64,000 nt of DNA from Bradyrhizobium sp. SK17 (GTDB taxonomy: Bacteria; Pseudomonadota; Alphaproteobacteria; Rhizobiales; Xanthobacteraceae), in the NCBI RefSeq assembly GCF_002831585.1, contig NZ_CP025113.1, positions 124,001 to 188,000 on the forward strand, given 5' to 3'. Below, one piece after another: positions 34,432-42,942 of the stretch; the first letter of the stretch is position 1, and every line of letters begins with the position of its first letter. Made by a program: the position numbers and the translations under genes. The notes below the pieces were generated by a model, which had not been told where the DNA came from, made no database searches, and saw nothing but the letters and a program-made list of their open reading frames with translations.

Positions 34432-35627
34432 CTGGCCTCCGGGGTCAGCGCCAACAGCCGCCGCACCAGCGCCAGCGCGGTTTCGGTGGCGGGATCGGCC
34501 GCCGTCACCGGCACCGCGAGCACGATCAGATCCACCGGATCATGCCCGAGCACGATGACATGGGAGGCGTTGTTGGCTGATATCAGCGAGACCATTCGCT
34601 CGGCCGCCGAGTCGGTCGGCGACAGCCCCCATGGCGCATCGGAGCGGCGCAGCACGCGCCGCGTCGACAGGAAATCGCGCAGCAGCGGCGGATCGTAGGG
34701 TGCGAGCTCGTTTTCGCGGAAGCGCCGCGCGCTCTCAAAGATCGGATGTCGCGCGAGCTCGGCGATCAACTGCTCCCGTGTCTGCGCCGGCGACGCCGCA
34801 ACCGAATTGAGCACACCGGGCTCCTGGGATTCGAACAGCGCGCGCAGCGCATCCGTCATCAGCCCGATGGTCAGGACGCCGGCGATCGCGACCGCGACGA
34901 ACCGGACCATCTGCGCCGCGTCGACGTCAGGCGCCATGAAGGCGGCGGCGAGCCCGAGCAACCCCGACGAGATCAGCCGCAGCGCCATCATCGCAAGCCC
35001 ATGCCGCCGGGTCTCGGCGCCGCCGCCGGCGATCAGCATCACGGTGACCGTGAGCAGCGCGCCGAGTGCGCCGAGCCGGACCGGGATGTCCGGAAACAGC
35101 GTGCGGAAATCGGTGAGGATGAACGGGATCACCACCAGTGCCCCGACCGCCATGCGGCCGATGCTGCGGTTCTCCGAGGCCATCAGCGCCGAGCGGTCGC
35201 GCGTCGCCAGCAGCAGCGCGCAGATGGCGAAGCCCGAGAGCTGGAACAGCGCCAGCGTGATCGCATAGGGCATGACGAAGCGCTGCAATCCGAACAGACC
35301 GCCGAGGCCGAGCAGGATGCCGCCTGCGAGCGCGGCGATCTTGATCGCGCGCGGCGCGTGACGCCGCAGGATGCCCTCGGTGACGATCAAGGCGCCGAGC
35401 GGGATCAGCGAAGCCGGGATCACCGAGAGACGGTCGAGCAGCCAACTTCCGCTCCACCACGCAAGGCCGCGGTCGAGGAACAGGATCGCGATCACGCCGA
35501 GCGCGAGCAGCAGGCGGCGGGTCAGCGGGCTCCGCGGATCGCGTCGGTAGAACGTCATCATCGCCACCGCGAGCCCGATGGCGCCGCAGAGATTGACGAT
35601 GGAATCGGCGATCACTCCCGAGGTCAT
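34428..35627 (-). CDS. Polytopic membrane protein of unknown function with cytoplasmic C-terminal domain
   Basis: The ATG at 35625-35627 overlaps the stop of the E1-like gene. The 399-residue protein has about eight hydrophobic helices in residues 10-270 (for example GAIGLAVAMMTFYRRD, LLLALGVIAILFLD, IKIAALAGGILLGLGGLFG), then a ~120-residue cytoplasmic domain with RELLxF-like helices and DLIVLAVPVTAADP. No transporter signature is recognised. In the operon it could export or anchor the modified product made by the GNAT and E1-like enzymes; this is inference from context. Confidence 0.8.
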   Translation of the reverse strand: MTSGVIADSIVNLCGAIGLAVAMMTFYRRDPRSPLTRRLLLALGVIAILFLDRGLAWWSGSWLLDRLSVIPASLIPLGALIVTEGILRRHAPRAIKIAALAGGILLGLGGLFGLQRFVMPYAITLALFQLSGFAICALLLATRDRSALMASENRSIGRMAVGALVVIPFILTDFRTLFPDIPVRLGALGALLTVTVMLIAGGGAETRRHGLAMMALRLISSGLLGLAAAFMAPDVDAAQMVRFVAVAIAGVLTIGLMTDALRALFESQEPGVLNSVAASPAQTREQLIAELARHPIFESARRFRENELAPYDPPLLRDFLSTRRVLRRSDAPWGLSPTDSAAERMVSLISANNASHVIVLGHDPVDLIVLAVPVTAADPATETALALVRRLLALTPEAR

Positions 35628-36498
35628 GGCCGGCCAGTCAGTTGGTCGATGGCCCGCCGCACCATTGGACGCATCAGCGCGGCGGTGAGCGCGCTGCGTG
35701 GCCTCTCGATCGCGGGTCGGTGCGGATTGAGGAACCAGCCGCGGCAATCGGTGCCGGAGGTGCGGCCGAGGATCAGCGCCACCGCCTCATAGGCCATCAG
35801 CATGCCGGTCGAGATCACCATCGGGCGAACGACATCCGGCTGCGGCGCCCAGTCGCGACCTCGCCGGCGATCGCGAGATCGACATAGTTGCGCGACGACG
35901 AATGCAGCATCACGTGCTCGATCTCGGCGCGCATCGCGGCGCGACGGTCTTCGTCGGTGATCTCGGTCCAGTCCTTGCCAAGGGTCGGAAAGCCGAGGCG
36001 TTGCTCGGGCCGCGGATCCTGCGGACGCACCACGATCACCGACGGCAATGGCGACATGTAGGCGTCGATCACGGTCGCCTCGGCACGCTTGGCGGTCCGG
36101 TACAGGTGCACGCCGGCCGCGATATCGTCCATGCCGTTGACGATGACGGGGCAGCGCGCGGCGATGCCGGGCAATTCGTCGGTCCAGTTCTCGCCGAGCA
36201 CCTCGACCTCGATGGTCGGGTTGATGCGTTTGGCGGCTTCGGCGGCAACGGCGGCCTTCTCGCGGCCGACCTCGTCGGCGAAGGCGAACACCTGGCGGTT
36301 GAGGTTGGAGACCTCGAAGCGGTCGATGTCGGCGATCACGAAGCGGCCGACGCCGGCGCGCGCCAGCGCCATGAAGGCCGCGCCGCCCATGCCGCCGACG
36401 CCGCAGACGAACACCCGCGCCTGGCGCAGCAATTGCTGCTCGTGCTCGTCGATGAAGCCGATGTTGCGGCCGGTGAAGGAGTAATAGTCGAAGCTCAT
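35624..36498 (-). pseudogene. E1/ThiF-like adenylating enzyme, frameshifted by one missing base
   Basis: The 291-residue protein (after correction) has the ATP-binding GVGGMGG loop (residues 33-39), Asp57/Asp59, SNLNRQ (64-69) with Arg68, Lys81 and NGMDD (121-125), all hallmarks of ThiF/MoeB/Uba-type adenylation. The paired CxxC zinc ligands of MoeB are absent, and only Cys32, Cys116 and Cys252 remain. The reading frame breaks at CCC 35848-35850; one added base joins GEVATG to APQPDVVRPMVISTG. There is no ubiquitin-like, ThiS or MoaD gene nearby. It is coupled by ATGA to GNAT1 upstream and the membrane protein downstream. Confidence 0.85.
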
Positions 36499-37549
36499 CG
36501 CGCGGCCCCGCCATCCTGCCTGCGCGGCCGCAGGCTGCCGAAGGCGCGGCTGTCGTCGAGCCAATAGACCACCGGCAGCACCAGCCGCTGCAAGGCCAGC
36601 ATCGCCGACGCCGCCAGCAGCGCCGGCAGCGAGCCCGACGGCACCTCGCTCATCAGGTAGCGCCGCGCGCCGGCAAGATCGACGCGGCCGATCTGAAGCA
36701 CATCGTCGCCGCGGCCGTAGTCCAGCTCGCGTTGGCAGAATTCGTTGTAGACCGCGTTGCGATGCTTCGGCGCGATCTCGAAGCTCTTCTTCAGCGCATC
36801 CGAGCCGCCGGTATAGGCATTGGTGATGACCGAGCGCGGCTCGTCGAAGCCGGCTTCCTCGCCGACGCCGAACACCGCCCGATGCCGCGCCATGATGCCA
36901 CGCGCGAGTTGCAGATGCGCAAAGCTCTGCCGCGCCTCCGGCAGTGGCGACGGGAACACGTCCGAGAAGGTGTCGCTTACCATGCCGACGACCGCCGGCA
37001 CCTGGGTGACGTTGGAGATCCATTTCGGCCGCAGCCCGTCGCGCGCGAACAGCACCAGCGCGGTCAGGCCGTAGAGCACCCAGGACAACCCTGCCCGCGC
37101 ACGTCGGGATCGACCATGACGAGACCGAGATGGGTGACTTCAGCCGGCTCGCCGTCGAGCGGCACCTCCATCACCGACAGCGCGTTGAACGCGATCGGCC
37201 GCCCGCTGTCCTCTTCGCAGATCAGGGTGACGACGGCGCGCGACAGCCGCTCCGGCTCGCCGGAGAAGATACCGTAGGTCAGGCTCTCCTCGGGCAGCGT
37301 CTTGGCCGCAACGGTGCGCAATTGCCCGACCAGCGCGTCGAGTTCGGCCTTCGGCAACGACACCCCAGGCGATTCGACGATGCGCGTGCGCTGGCCGGCC
37401 TGGGTGCGCAAGGTGAGATCGATGGTCGGCTGCGACAGCGCTTTCAGCCAGAAGCCGGCATGGCTGCGCAGGCCGTCAAAGGCCGCGCGCGCCTTGGCAA
37501 ACCCGCGGTCGCCGCGCGGAGCGGGCGTGCGATTGTCGGTGGACGCCAT
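36495..37549 (-). pseudogene. GNAT-family N-acetyltransferase, first gene of the E1 operon, frameshifted by one missing base
   Basis: The first ~154 codons end in the GNAT acetyl-CoA motif VDPDVRGQG, and the next frame resumes with LSWVLYGLTALVLFARDGL. Adding one C to CCC at 37089-37091 (+ strand) gives 351 residues. Residues 1-150 are the GNAT core; the C-terminal half (about 200 residues) has no clear match and ends near LQRLVLPVVYWLDD, which could be membrane-associated. The stop overlaps the E1-like start (ATGA). It opens the five-gene set, with 173 bp to the terminator of the YiaA-like gene upstream. The break is probably an error. Confidence 0.8.
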
Positions 37550-37670
37550 TTCTCTGTCCCTCGGGTGCGATCTCTGCCCTTGCGGCTGTTAAGAGGTTGT
37601 AAGTGCGATCCGACGCAGCTCGCCGCAGGGTAAACAAGGCCTTCCGGAAACGGAACAGATTGGGCGAAAC

Positions 37671-37709
37671 AACGATAGCGGCGGGCGCGAAACACCCGCC
37701 GCTATCGTT
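37671..37709 (-). terminator. 15-bp perfect hairpin downstream of the YiaA-like gene
   Basis: AACGATAGCGGCGGG and CCCGCCGCTATCGTT pair perfectly around a 9-base loop, starting 14 bases after the stop at 37723. On the minus strand it is followed by GTTTCG; a strong intrinsic terminator that separates the PspA/YiaA transcript from the E1 operon. Confidence 0.7.
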
Positions 37710-37722
37710 TTGTGCTGCCTGC

Positions 37723-37998
37723 TCAGGCCGCCTTCGAGACTTCCATCAACAGCCGCTCGGCCTTGGCGTCCTCGATGCGATTGACGAACTTGCCGCTCTC
37801 GTAATTGTCGCGGATCGTCTTGGTCAGCGTGACGCAGGTCTGCACCAGCATCACGATGCCCATCGTGAGATAACCCTTCATCCAGAGGTCGATCGGCAGG
37901 AAGAACACGCCGACGGCGACGAGGAAGGCGGAGGCTGCAAAGGACGCGTAAGTGAAGGTCACCCAGCCGCTGCTGTGGGGTTGAATGGTCTGGTTCAT
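37723..37998 (-). CDS. YiaA/YiaB-family two-helix inner-membrane protein
   Basis: The 91-residue protein has two hydrophobic helices (about 15-33 and 40-60) and the YiaA/B domain text VTFTYASFAASAFLVAVGVF and MKGYLTMGIVMLVQTCVTLT with KTIRDNYE. Function of the family is unknown; it occurs with stress-response genes. It is 56 bp downstream of the PspA-like gene on the same strand, so both belong to one TetR-controlled envelope-stress unit. A strong hairpin follows its stop. Confidence 0.86.
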   Translation of the reverse strand: MNQTIQPHSSGWVTFTYASFAASAFLVAVGVFFLPIDLWMKGYLTMGIVMLVQTCVTLTKTIRDNYESGKFVNRIEDAKAERLLMEVSKAA

Positions 37999-38054
37999 GG
38001 TCGTCTCCTTGATGTTGCGAGGTTTGAAGCTGGTTCAGTTGCGGATTTGAGAAT

Positions 38055-38750
38055 TCAGGCAGCAGGCGGGCGCTTGGCCTTCAGCCGCGCCAGCACGTCG
38101 TCGGCGGTCGATTTCATGCGCGGGCCAAAGCCCTGCTCGGCGAGCCGTTCGGCGACGACGAGCGGACCCGAGGCGGTGTCGATCTCGAACAGGGCCTCGT
38201 CGGCCGCCTGGGCCTCCATCTGCCGCTCGCGCAGCCGCTTCAGCGTCGCCTCCGCTTCGGGCAGCGTCGATTCGTAGGGCCGCGCCGCCTCGATGCCAGT
38301 GCGGCGCAGCGAGCGCACCGCCTCCGAGGCACGGGCCAGGCGCCGGCCGCGATCGAGTTCGGCGATGCGCGCCTCGGCACTGGCGACATGGCGCTTCAGC
38401 CGGGTGATCTCGGAGGCGAACAGCGTGCGCGCGGTCATCGCGGCATCGCGCTCGGCTTCGAGATTGGCGATCGCCTGCGCGGCTTCGCGGGCGAGGTCCT
38501 CCCGGCCGCCGTCGAGCGCCGCCGACGCGCGCACCTCGAGATCGGCGATCCGGGCGTGGGCGGCCTCGAGCCGCCGGCCCTCCTGCTGGTCGCCGGCAAT
38601 CGCCAGCGCCAGGGTCCGCTTCGAGCGGTCGACGGCGGCGGCCGCGTCGCGCATCTGCTGATCGAGGATGACCAGCGCGGTCCGGTCTTGCAGTTCCTCT
38701 TCGGCCACCGCGACGGTGCCGCGGAAAAGGGTCAAAACAGTTTTGAACAT
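38055..38750 (-). CDS. PspA/IM30-family phage-shock-type membrane-stress protein
   Basis: The start ATG at 38748-38750 has GGAGCG upstream. The 231-residue protein is almost entirely coiled coil (heptad-rich Ala/Glu/Arg, about residues 30-190) with an N-terminal amphipathic helix, MFKTVLTLFRGT, which in PspA binds membranes. PspA shields damaged inner membrane and, in E. coli, restrains PspF. No pspF, pspB or pspC genes are present; instead a TetR gene is divergent and a YiaA-like gene follows. The upstream gap carries three copies of a TGAGC-N3-GCTCA dyad, so TetR control is likely. Confidence 0.88.
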   Translation of the reverse strand: MFKTVLTLFRGTVAVAEEELQDRTALVILDQQMRDAAAAVDRSKRTLALAIAGDQQEGRRLEAAHARIADLEVRASAALDGGREDLAREAAQAIANLEAERDAAMTARTLFASEITRLKRHVASAEARIAELDRGRRLARASEAVRSLRRTGIEAARPYESTLPEAEATLKRLRERQMEAQAADEALFEIDTASGPLVVAERLAEQGFGPRMKSTADDVLARLKAKRPPAA

Positions 38751-38767
38751 TTGGTCGCTCCCTGCTA

Positions 38768-38836
38768 TGAGCATCGCTCATGAAACTCTTGTACCACACA
38801 ATGAGCGATGCTCAAGAACTATTTGAGCGTCGCTCA
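38768..38836. promoter_or_regulatory. Three TGAGC-N3-GCTCA operators between pspA-like and tetR genes
   Basis: TGAGCATCGCTCA (38768-38780), TGAGCGATGCTCA (38802-38814) and TGAGCGTCGCTCA (38824-38836) are 13-bp near-palindromes with starts 34 and 22 bp apart, all in the 112 bp between the two divergent genes. They are the likely operators for the TetR protein encoded at 38863. The first copy lies just inside the PspA-like promoter region. Confidence 0.75.
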
Positions 38837-38862
38837 CGTCTGTGGTTAACGGCGGGTGAAAC

Positions 38863-39471
38863 ATGTCCAAGGCATTGGAACGACGTGCAAAACTGCGCGA
38901 AGCGCTGATCGAGGCGGCGGAACGGGCGATTGCGGCAAAGGGTCTCGGCGGGCTGAAAACCCGCGAACTGGCCCAGGAAATCGGCGTCGCCAATGGCGGC
39001 GTCTACAATCTGGTCGAGGATGTCGACGAGCTGATCCTGCGAGTCGGCTCGCGCACCCTGGCCCGGCTGGACGCCTCGCTGTCGCTGGCCGAGATCGGCG
39101 GCGCGGCGGCGCCGCGCGAGATGCTGGTGCGGGTCGCGGTCGCCTATTGCGACTTCGCCGCCGAAAATCTCGAACTGTGGCGCGCCCTGTTCGAGCATCG
39201 CATGCAGCCCGGCAAGCCGGTGCCGGAATGGGCGATCACCGAGCAGATGGAATTATTCCGCCACATCTACAAGCCGCTCGCCGCGCTGTTTCCGCAGCGC
39301 TCGCCGGCACAACTCGGCGTCACCGCGCGCAGCCTGTTCTCCGCCGTGCATGGCATGGTCGCGCTCGGGCTGGAGCACAAGCTGATCGCAGTGCCGATCG
39401 GCGCGCTGCGCAGCGAGATCTCGACATTGACGCGCGCGATGGTCGACGGGCTGACGGCCAAGAAGGAGTAG
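38863..39471 (+). CDS. TetR-family repressor
   Basis: The 202-residue protein has an N-terminal TetR HTH (ALIEAAERAIAAKGLGGLKT, RELAQEIGVANGGVYNLVED; about residues 10-55), followed by a helical ligand-binding domain without a known signature. It is divergent from the PspA-like gene, with three operator dyads between them. I infer that it represses both itself and the PspA-like/YiaA-like genes until an envelope signal is sensed. Confidence 0.9.
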   Translation: MSKALERRAKLREALIEAAERAIAAKGLGGLKTRELAQEIGVANGGVYNLVEDVDELILRVGSRTLARLDASLSLAEIGGAAAPREMLVRVAVAYCDFAAENLELWRALFEHRMQPGKPVPEWAITEQMELFRHIYKPLAALFPQRSPAQLGVTARSLFSAVHGMVALGLEHKLIAVPIGALRSEISTLTRAMVDGLTAKKE

Positions 39472-39716
39472 CGCCCTCGATATGCCCAATGTGTGGTCAG
39501 GTAGATGGCTTGGAGGCCGCCGGACTGGCAAATCCGTGACCCAAAATCCGTGCGGGCAAGCTGCGGTAATCTGCGCCATGTCGCTTTGACCACGGATGTA
39601 CTAGCAGAGCCCCAGATTTTCGCGCCCTCGCGACTGCTCGACCGGCGCGGGGTCTCTTTGTCACACCACGCGCAATGTCCGCCGAAACCGCGACGTGAAG
39701 CGTCCGCCGGCGAGAC

Positions 39717-40910
39717 GTGCCGCACATTGCAGCAATCGAGGTCACGAGCTTGTCCACCCATATCGATCCGGAGCCGCACCACGACGACATCATGTACCCG
39801 CAAGTGCTGCCGTTTGTGCTGGTCCACGTCGGGTGTCTGGCGGCGATCTGGTCGGGCATCTCATGGCAGGCCATCGCAATTTGCGTCGCGCTGTACTGGC
39901 TGCGCATGTTCGCGATCACCGCCGGATATCATCGGTACTTCTCGCACCGCGCTTACGCGACGAGCCGGGTGTTTCAATTCATCCTCGCATTCCTCGCCCA
40001 AAGCAGCGCGCAGAAAAGCGTGCTGTGGTGGGCGGCGAAACATCGACATCACCACCTTCATTCCGATACCGAGCACGACGTGCATTCACCCCTGCACAAG
40101 GGCCTCGTGTACAGTCATCTCGGCTGGATCTTTTACCGGCAGCACGACGCGACCGATCTGACGAAAGTTTCCGACCTTGCCGCCTATCCCGAGTTGCGGT
40201 GGCTGCACAAATTCGAGGTCTTCCCGGCGGTCGTGGTCGCAGGTTTGTGTTTCCTCGTGGCCGGCTGGCCGGGCCTGCTGGTCGGCTTCTTCTGGAGCAC
40301 CGTGCTGGTCTATCACGCGACGTTCTGCATCAACTCCCTGGCACATGTTCACGGACGCCAGCGGTATGTGACGGGCGATGGCTCCCGCAACAATTGGCTG
40401 CTGGCTCTCCTGACCATGGGTGAGGGTTGGCACAACAATCACCACGCCTACCAGAGCAGTGCGCGGCAAGGCTTCCGCTGGTGGGAAATCGACGCGACCT
40501 ACTATGTTCTGGTGGCGCTATCCTGGCTCGGCATCGTCTGGGATCTCAAGGCGCCGCCTGCGGCGGTTCTCCGCAACGAACAGCGCCTGGGATCACGCGT
40601 GATCAAGCGAACCGCCGAACAGCTCGCGGGCCGCTTCAATCCCGAATCCATTGCGCTGGCCATCAGATCGTCCGTGCATGAAACGGGCATGTCGGTACGG
40701 GAAGTGCTCTTCCTGTTGCAGCATCGTGCCGACCTGCACTTGCCCAGCATGCCGACGCGCGACCAGTTGCTGGCCGAAGCCCAAACCATGTTCGCGAAGA
40801 CGCCATCGCTGGACGACATCGTCGACCGCGCACATGAACTGCTGGTGGAATCGGTGTGCTTTCTTCTGGCGATTCCGCCCCAGCCCGCTGTCGTACGCCC
40901 GAAAGCCTGA
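39717..40910 (+). CDS. Acyl-CoA/fatty-acid desaturase (delta-9 type)
   Basis: The 397-residue (GTG start) or 386-residue (TTG at 39750, with GAGG upstream) protein has the three membrane-desaturase histidine boxes: HRYFSH (72-77), HRHHH (109-113) and HNNHH (239-243), with further helices between. They bind a di-iron centre that removes two hydrogens from a fatty-acyl chain. It probably acts on membrane lipids in the inner membrane. The C-terminal ~100 residues beyond the last box are helical and unusually long for a bacterial desaturase. The start remains uncertain. Confidence 0.88.
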   Translation: MPHIAAIEVTSLSTHIDPEPHHDDIMYPQVLPFVLVHVGCLAAIWSGISWQAIAICVALYWLRMFAITAGYHRYFSHRAYATSRVFQFILAFLAQSSAQKSVLWWAAKHRHHHLHSDTEHDVHSPLHKGLVYSHLGWIFYRQHDATDLTKVSDLAAYPELRWLHKFEVFPAVVVAGLCFLVAGWPGLLVGFFWSTVLVYHATFCINSLAHVHGRQRYVTGDGSRNNWLLALLTMGEGWHNNHHAYQSSARQGFRWWEIDATYYVLVALSWLGIVWDLKAPPAAVLRNEQRLGSRVIKRTAEQLAGRFNPESIALAIRSSVHETGMSVREVLFLLQHRADLHLPSMPTRDQLLAEAQTMFAKTPSLDDIVDRAHELLVESVCFLLAIPPQPAVVRPKA

Positions 40911-40955
40911 GCGCGCGAAAAAACCAGAAGCACCGCGGCCGGATCACCCGCGCCG

Positions 40956-41333
40956 TCACGGCTCCATCGTGTAGGCGCGCCCGGGTTCGAGTGCGTAGAT
41001 CGTGAGAAAACGCAGCGGCCGCTCCGGATCGCAATTGCGAAACAACGTGTGCGGCAGGTCAGCGCGATCCTGCAACGTCTCGCCTGCTCGATACTGCCGC
41101 GACGCTTCATCGCCATAGGCCGACTCCGCGACGCCCTCGACGATGAAGATCACGCCGCCGACCGGATGCCGGTGCAGCGGCGCCACCCCGCCGGGCGGAT
41201 AGGTCACCTCGGCAACGACGAGCTCGCGATCATCGCCGGGCAGCGTCAGGCGCTCGAGCGTCCTGCGCGTGACACCGGCAAAGCCGGCCTGTTGTACGCT
41301 CGCCCGACCGTCATTGCTTTCAACCATTGGCAT
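40956..41333 (-). CDS. Small cupin-fold protein
   Basis: The 125-residue protein has the cupin motif 1 with PLHRHPVGGVIFIVEG and motif 2 LPHTLFRNC, which supply two His and one Glu for a metal. The first ATG at 41333 follows GGGAAAGGG; a second at 41327 is equally possible. It is convergent with the desaturase. Small cupins are often dioxygenase-like, isomerases or sensors, and no partner gene is linked. Confidence 0.82.
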   Translation of the reverse strand: MPMVESNDGRASVQQAGFAGVTRRTLERLTLPGDDRELVVAEVTYPPGGVAPLHRHPVGGVIFIVEGVAESAYGDEASRQYRAGETLQDRADLPHTLFRNCDPERPLRFLTIYALEPGRAYTMEP

Positions 41334-41525
41334 CCCTTTCCCGTCACGCTGTCCGGATCGGATCGCGGTCGAATGACTATGGGAATGCCCTTTCCGGGCA
41401 ACAAGATGTCGGAACACCGCCTCGACGCGCCAATTGGCGGCCAACACAGATCGGCCGAAGTTCTTGCCTAGCTTGCGCCCGCGTTGCAGGATTCTCGCGC
41501 AGGCAAACCTTCAGTCGGTGTAATC

Positions 41526-41924
41526 ATGAGAACGGCTATCTTGACGGCGCGGTCGACCGGGGTCGCGGCCCTGGCGCTCATCTTGACAGCATCGGGCGTA
41601 ATGCCGGCGTCTGCGGCGCAGCCCGTGTCCGAATGCTCGATGTCGGTGACATTGGCGGATTGGGGCGAGAACTCGACCGGCGATATCGACGTCGCATCGG
41701 GCGAGAGCTGCCAGATCCCGATCGGAATCCGCGGCACGGTGACTGATTCATCGATCTCGCAGAAGCCGGCCTATGGCAAGCTGAAGAAGGTCAACCCGTC
41801 GACCTTCGAGTACAAGGCGAAGGCCAAGTACAAGGGCAGCGATACGTTTGCCATCAAGGCAACCGGTCAGGGGCCGAAGACATCCGGCACCTCGGTCATC
41901 ACCGTGCACGCCACCATCAAGTAA
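41526..41924 (+). CDS. Secreted beta-sandwich (Ig-like) protein
   Basis: The 132-residue product has a signal peptide (RSTGVAALALILTASGVM, cleavage near ASA) and a single beta-rich domain with VNPSTFEYKAKAKYKGSDTF, the pattern of Ig-like/BIg-type or cadherin-like repeats. One disulfide is possible (two Cys in the first half). It is not recognised as a named gene, and no repeat or anchor sequence is visible. Upstream 192 bp (41334-41525) contain no other gene. Confidence 0.78.
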   Translation: MRTAILTARSTGVAALALILTASGVMPASAAQPVSECSMSVTLADWGENSTGDIDVASGESCQIPIGIRGTVTDSSISQKPAYGKLKKVNPSTFEYKAKAKYKGSDTFAIKATGQGPKTSGTSVITVHATIK

Positions 41925-41945
41925 TCGCTCTGGCGCGCACTGCAC

Positions 41946-42080
41946 TCCCTCGCCCCGTTCTTATGGGGAGAGGGGCTGCTTCCGCAGATGCCGGCAACAG
42001 TTGAACTCGCGGAGACTCCCCTCACCCGACATTCGCGTCCCGCGAATTTCGACCTCTCCCCGCAAGCGGGGCGAGGTGAA
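41946..42080. repeat. CTCCCTCGCCCCGTTCTTA dispersed repeat (copy 1)
   Basis: The left arm CTCGCCCCGTTCTTATGGGG and right arm CCCCGCAAGCGGGGCGAGG share ends with the copy at 51562-51711. GCGTCCCGCGAA is one inner hairpin. It lies between convergent genes. Confidence 0.8.
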
Positions 42081-42098
42081 GCGGAGTCCGCGGCGCCG

Positions 42099-42929
42099 TC
42101 AGGCCGGGCGTGCGCCGGTGCGGATGATCGAACCGACATGCTGACCGCGCAGCGCCGCGGTGAGCCGGCCGGGAACGAGGCCATTCACCACCTGCACGCG
42201 CTCGATATGCCTGGCGTTCGCCATCACTTCGAGCAACGCGGGATCGAACGGCAGCGTGCCCTTCAGCTTGGCGAGGTCGGCGAGGCTGGCCTCGCGCAGC
42301 AACTGCGCCTTCTCGCCATCGGGGCCGTTCGGATCGTCGGTGTACACACCGTCGACGTCTTCCACGATGGTCAGGCCGGCCGCGCCGAGCGCATCGGCGA
42401 TCAGGAACGCACCGGTGTCGGCGCGGTGGAACGGGATGCGCGAGACCGGGAATTCATGATGGTGATAGGGCGGAAACGCGCTGCCGACGACCGCGCGGGA
42501 CGCCGACAGATGGATCGCGAGCTGGCTCGCGATGGTCGGATGCTCGATGTAGGAGACACCCTCGGGCGCGAGCAGGCAGCCGAGGATGTGGCCGTTCTGG
42601 CCGGCTTCGCTGGCGGCGAGCGGTGCCAGCGAGCCGACCGGCAGTCCGAGGTCGAGGCCGACGCTGTAGAGATGCCGGGCGCGGATGCCGGCGCCGGTCA
42701 AGATCAGCAGGCGATGCTCCGGCAATAGCGAGCGCAGCTCGTCGACGATCGGCAGGATCGCCTCATGCCCGCGATCCATGATCGAGCGGCCGCCGATCTT
42801 CACCACCTGCACCCAGGGCAGCAGCGGGATCGGACGCCCGCCTGCGACCGGACGGGTGAGATCGTTGTCGAGCAGGGTCTGGCGCGCGAGCGGCGAGGCG
42901 ACGTGCTTGATCTTCGTGGTGTCATCCAT
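42099..42929 (-). CDS. mosA: Molybdenum storage protein, alpha-type subunit
   Basis: The product is 276 residues, the same as Azotobacter vinelandii MosA, and matches from my memory of that sequence almost throughout ([47 protein letters not shown], [23 protein letters not shown]). It belongs to the UMP-kinase/amino-acid-kinase fold; with MosB it forms a cage that stores polyoxomolybdate using ATP. The start ATG at 42927-42929 follows MosB by 13 bp. MosAB is rare outside diazotrophs and is a good lineage marker. Confidence 0.9.
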   Translation of the reverse strand: MDDTTKIKHVASPLARQTLLDNDLTRPVAGGRPIPLLPWVQVVKIGGRSIMDRGHEAILPIVDELRSLLPEHRLLILTGAGIRARHLYSVGLDLGLPVGSLAPLAASEAGQNGHILGCLLAPEGVSYIEHPTIASQLAIHLSASRAVVGSAFPPYHHHEFPVSRIPFHRADTGAFLIADALGAAGLTIVEDVDGVYTDDPNGPDGEKAQLLREASLADLAKLKGTLPFDPALLEVMANARHIERVQVVNGLVPGRLTAALRGQHVGSIIRTGARPA

Positions 42930-42942
42930 GGCGATGATCCCT

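Noticed and set aside
34376..36498. E1-like gene as thiamine or molybdopterin synthesis gene (thiF/moeB)
   Set aside because: No ThiS/MoaD, thiG, thiC or moa genes nearby, and the CxxC zinc pairs of MoeB are missing, so a generic E1-like name is used.
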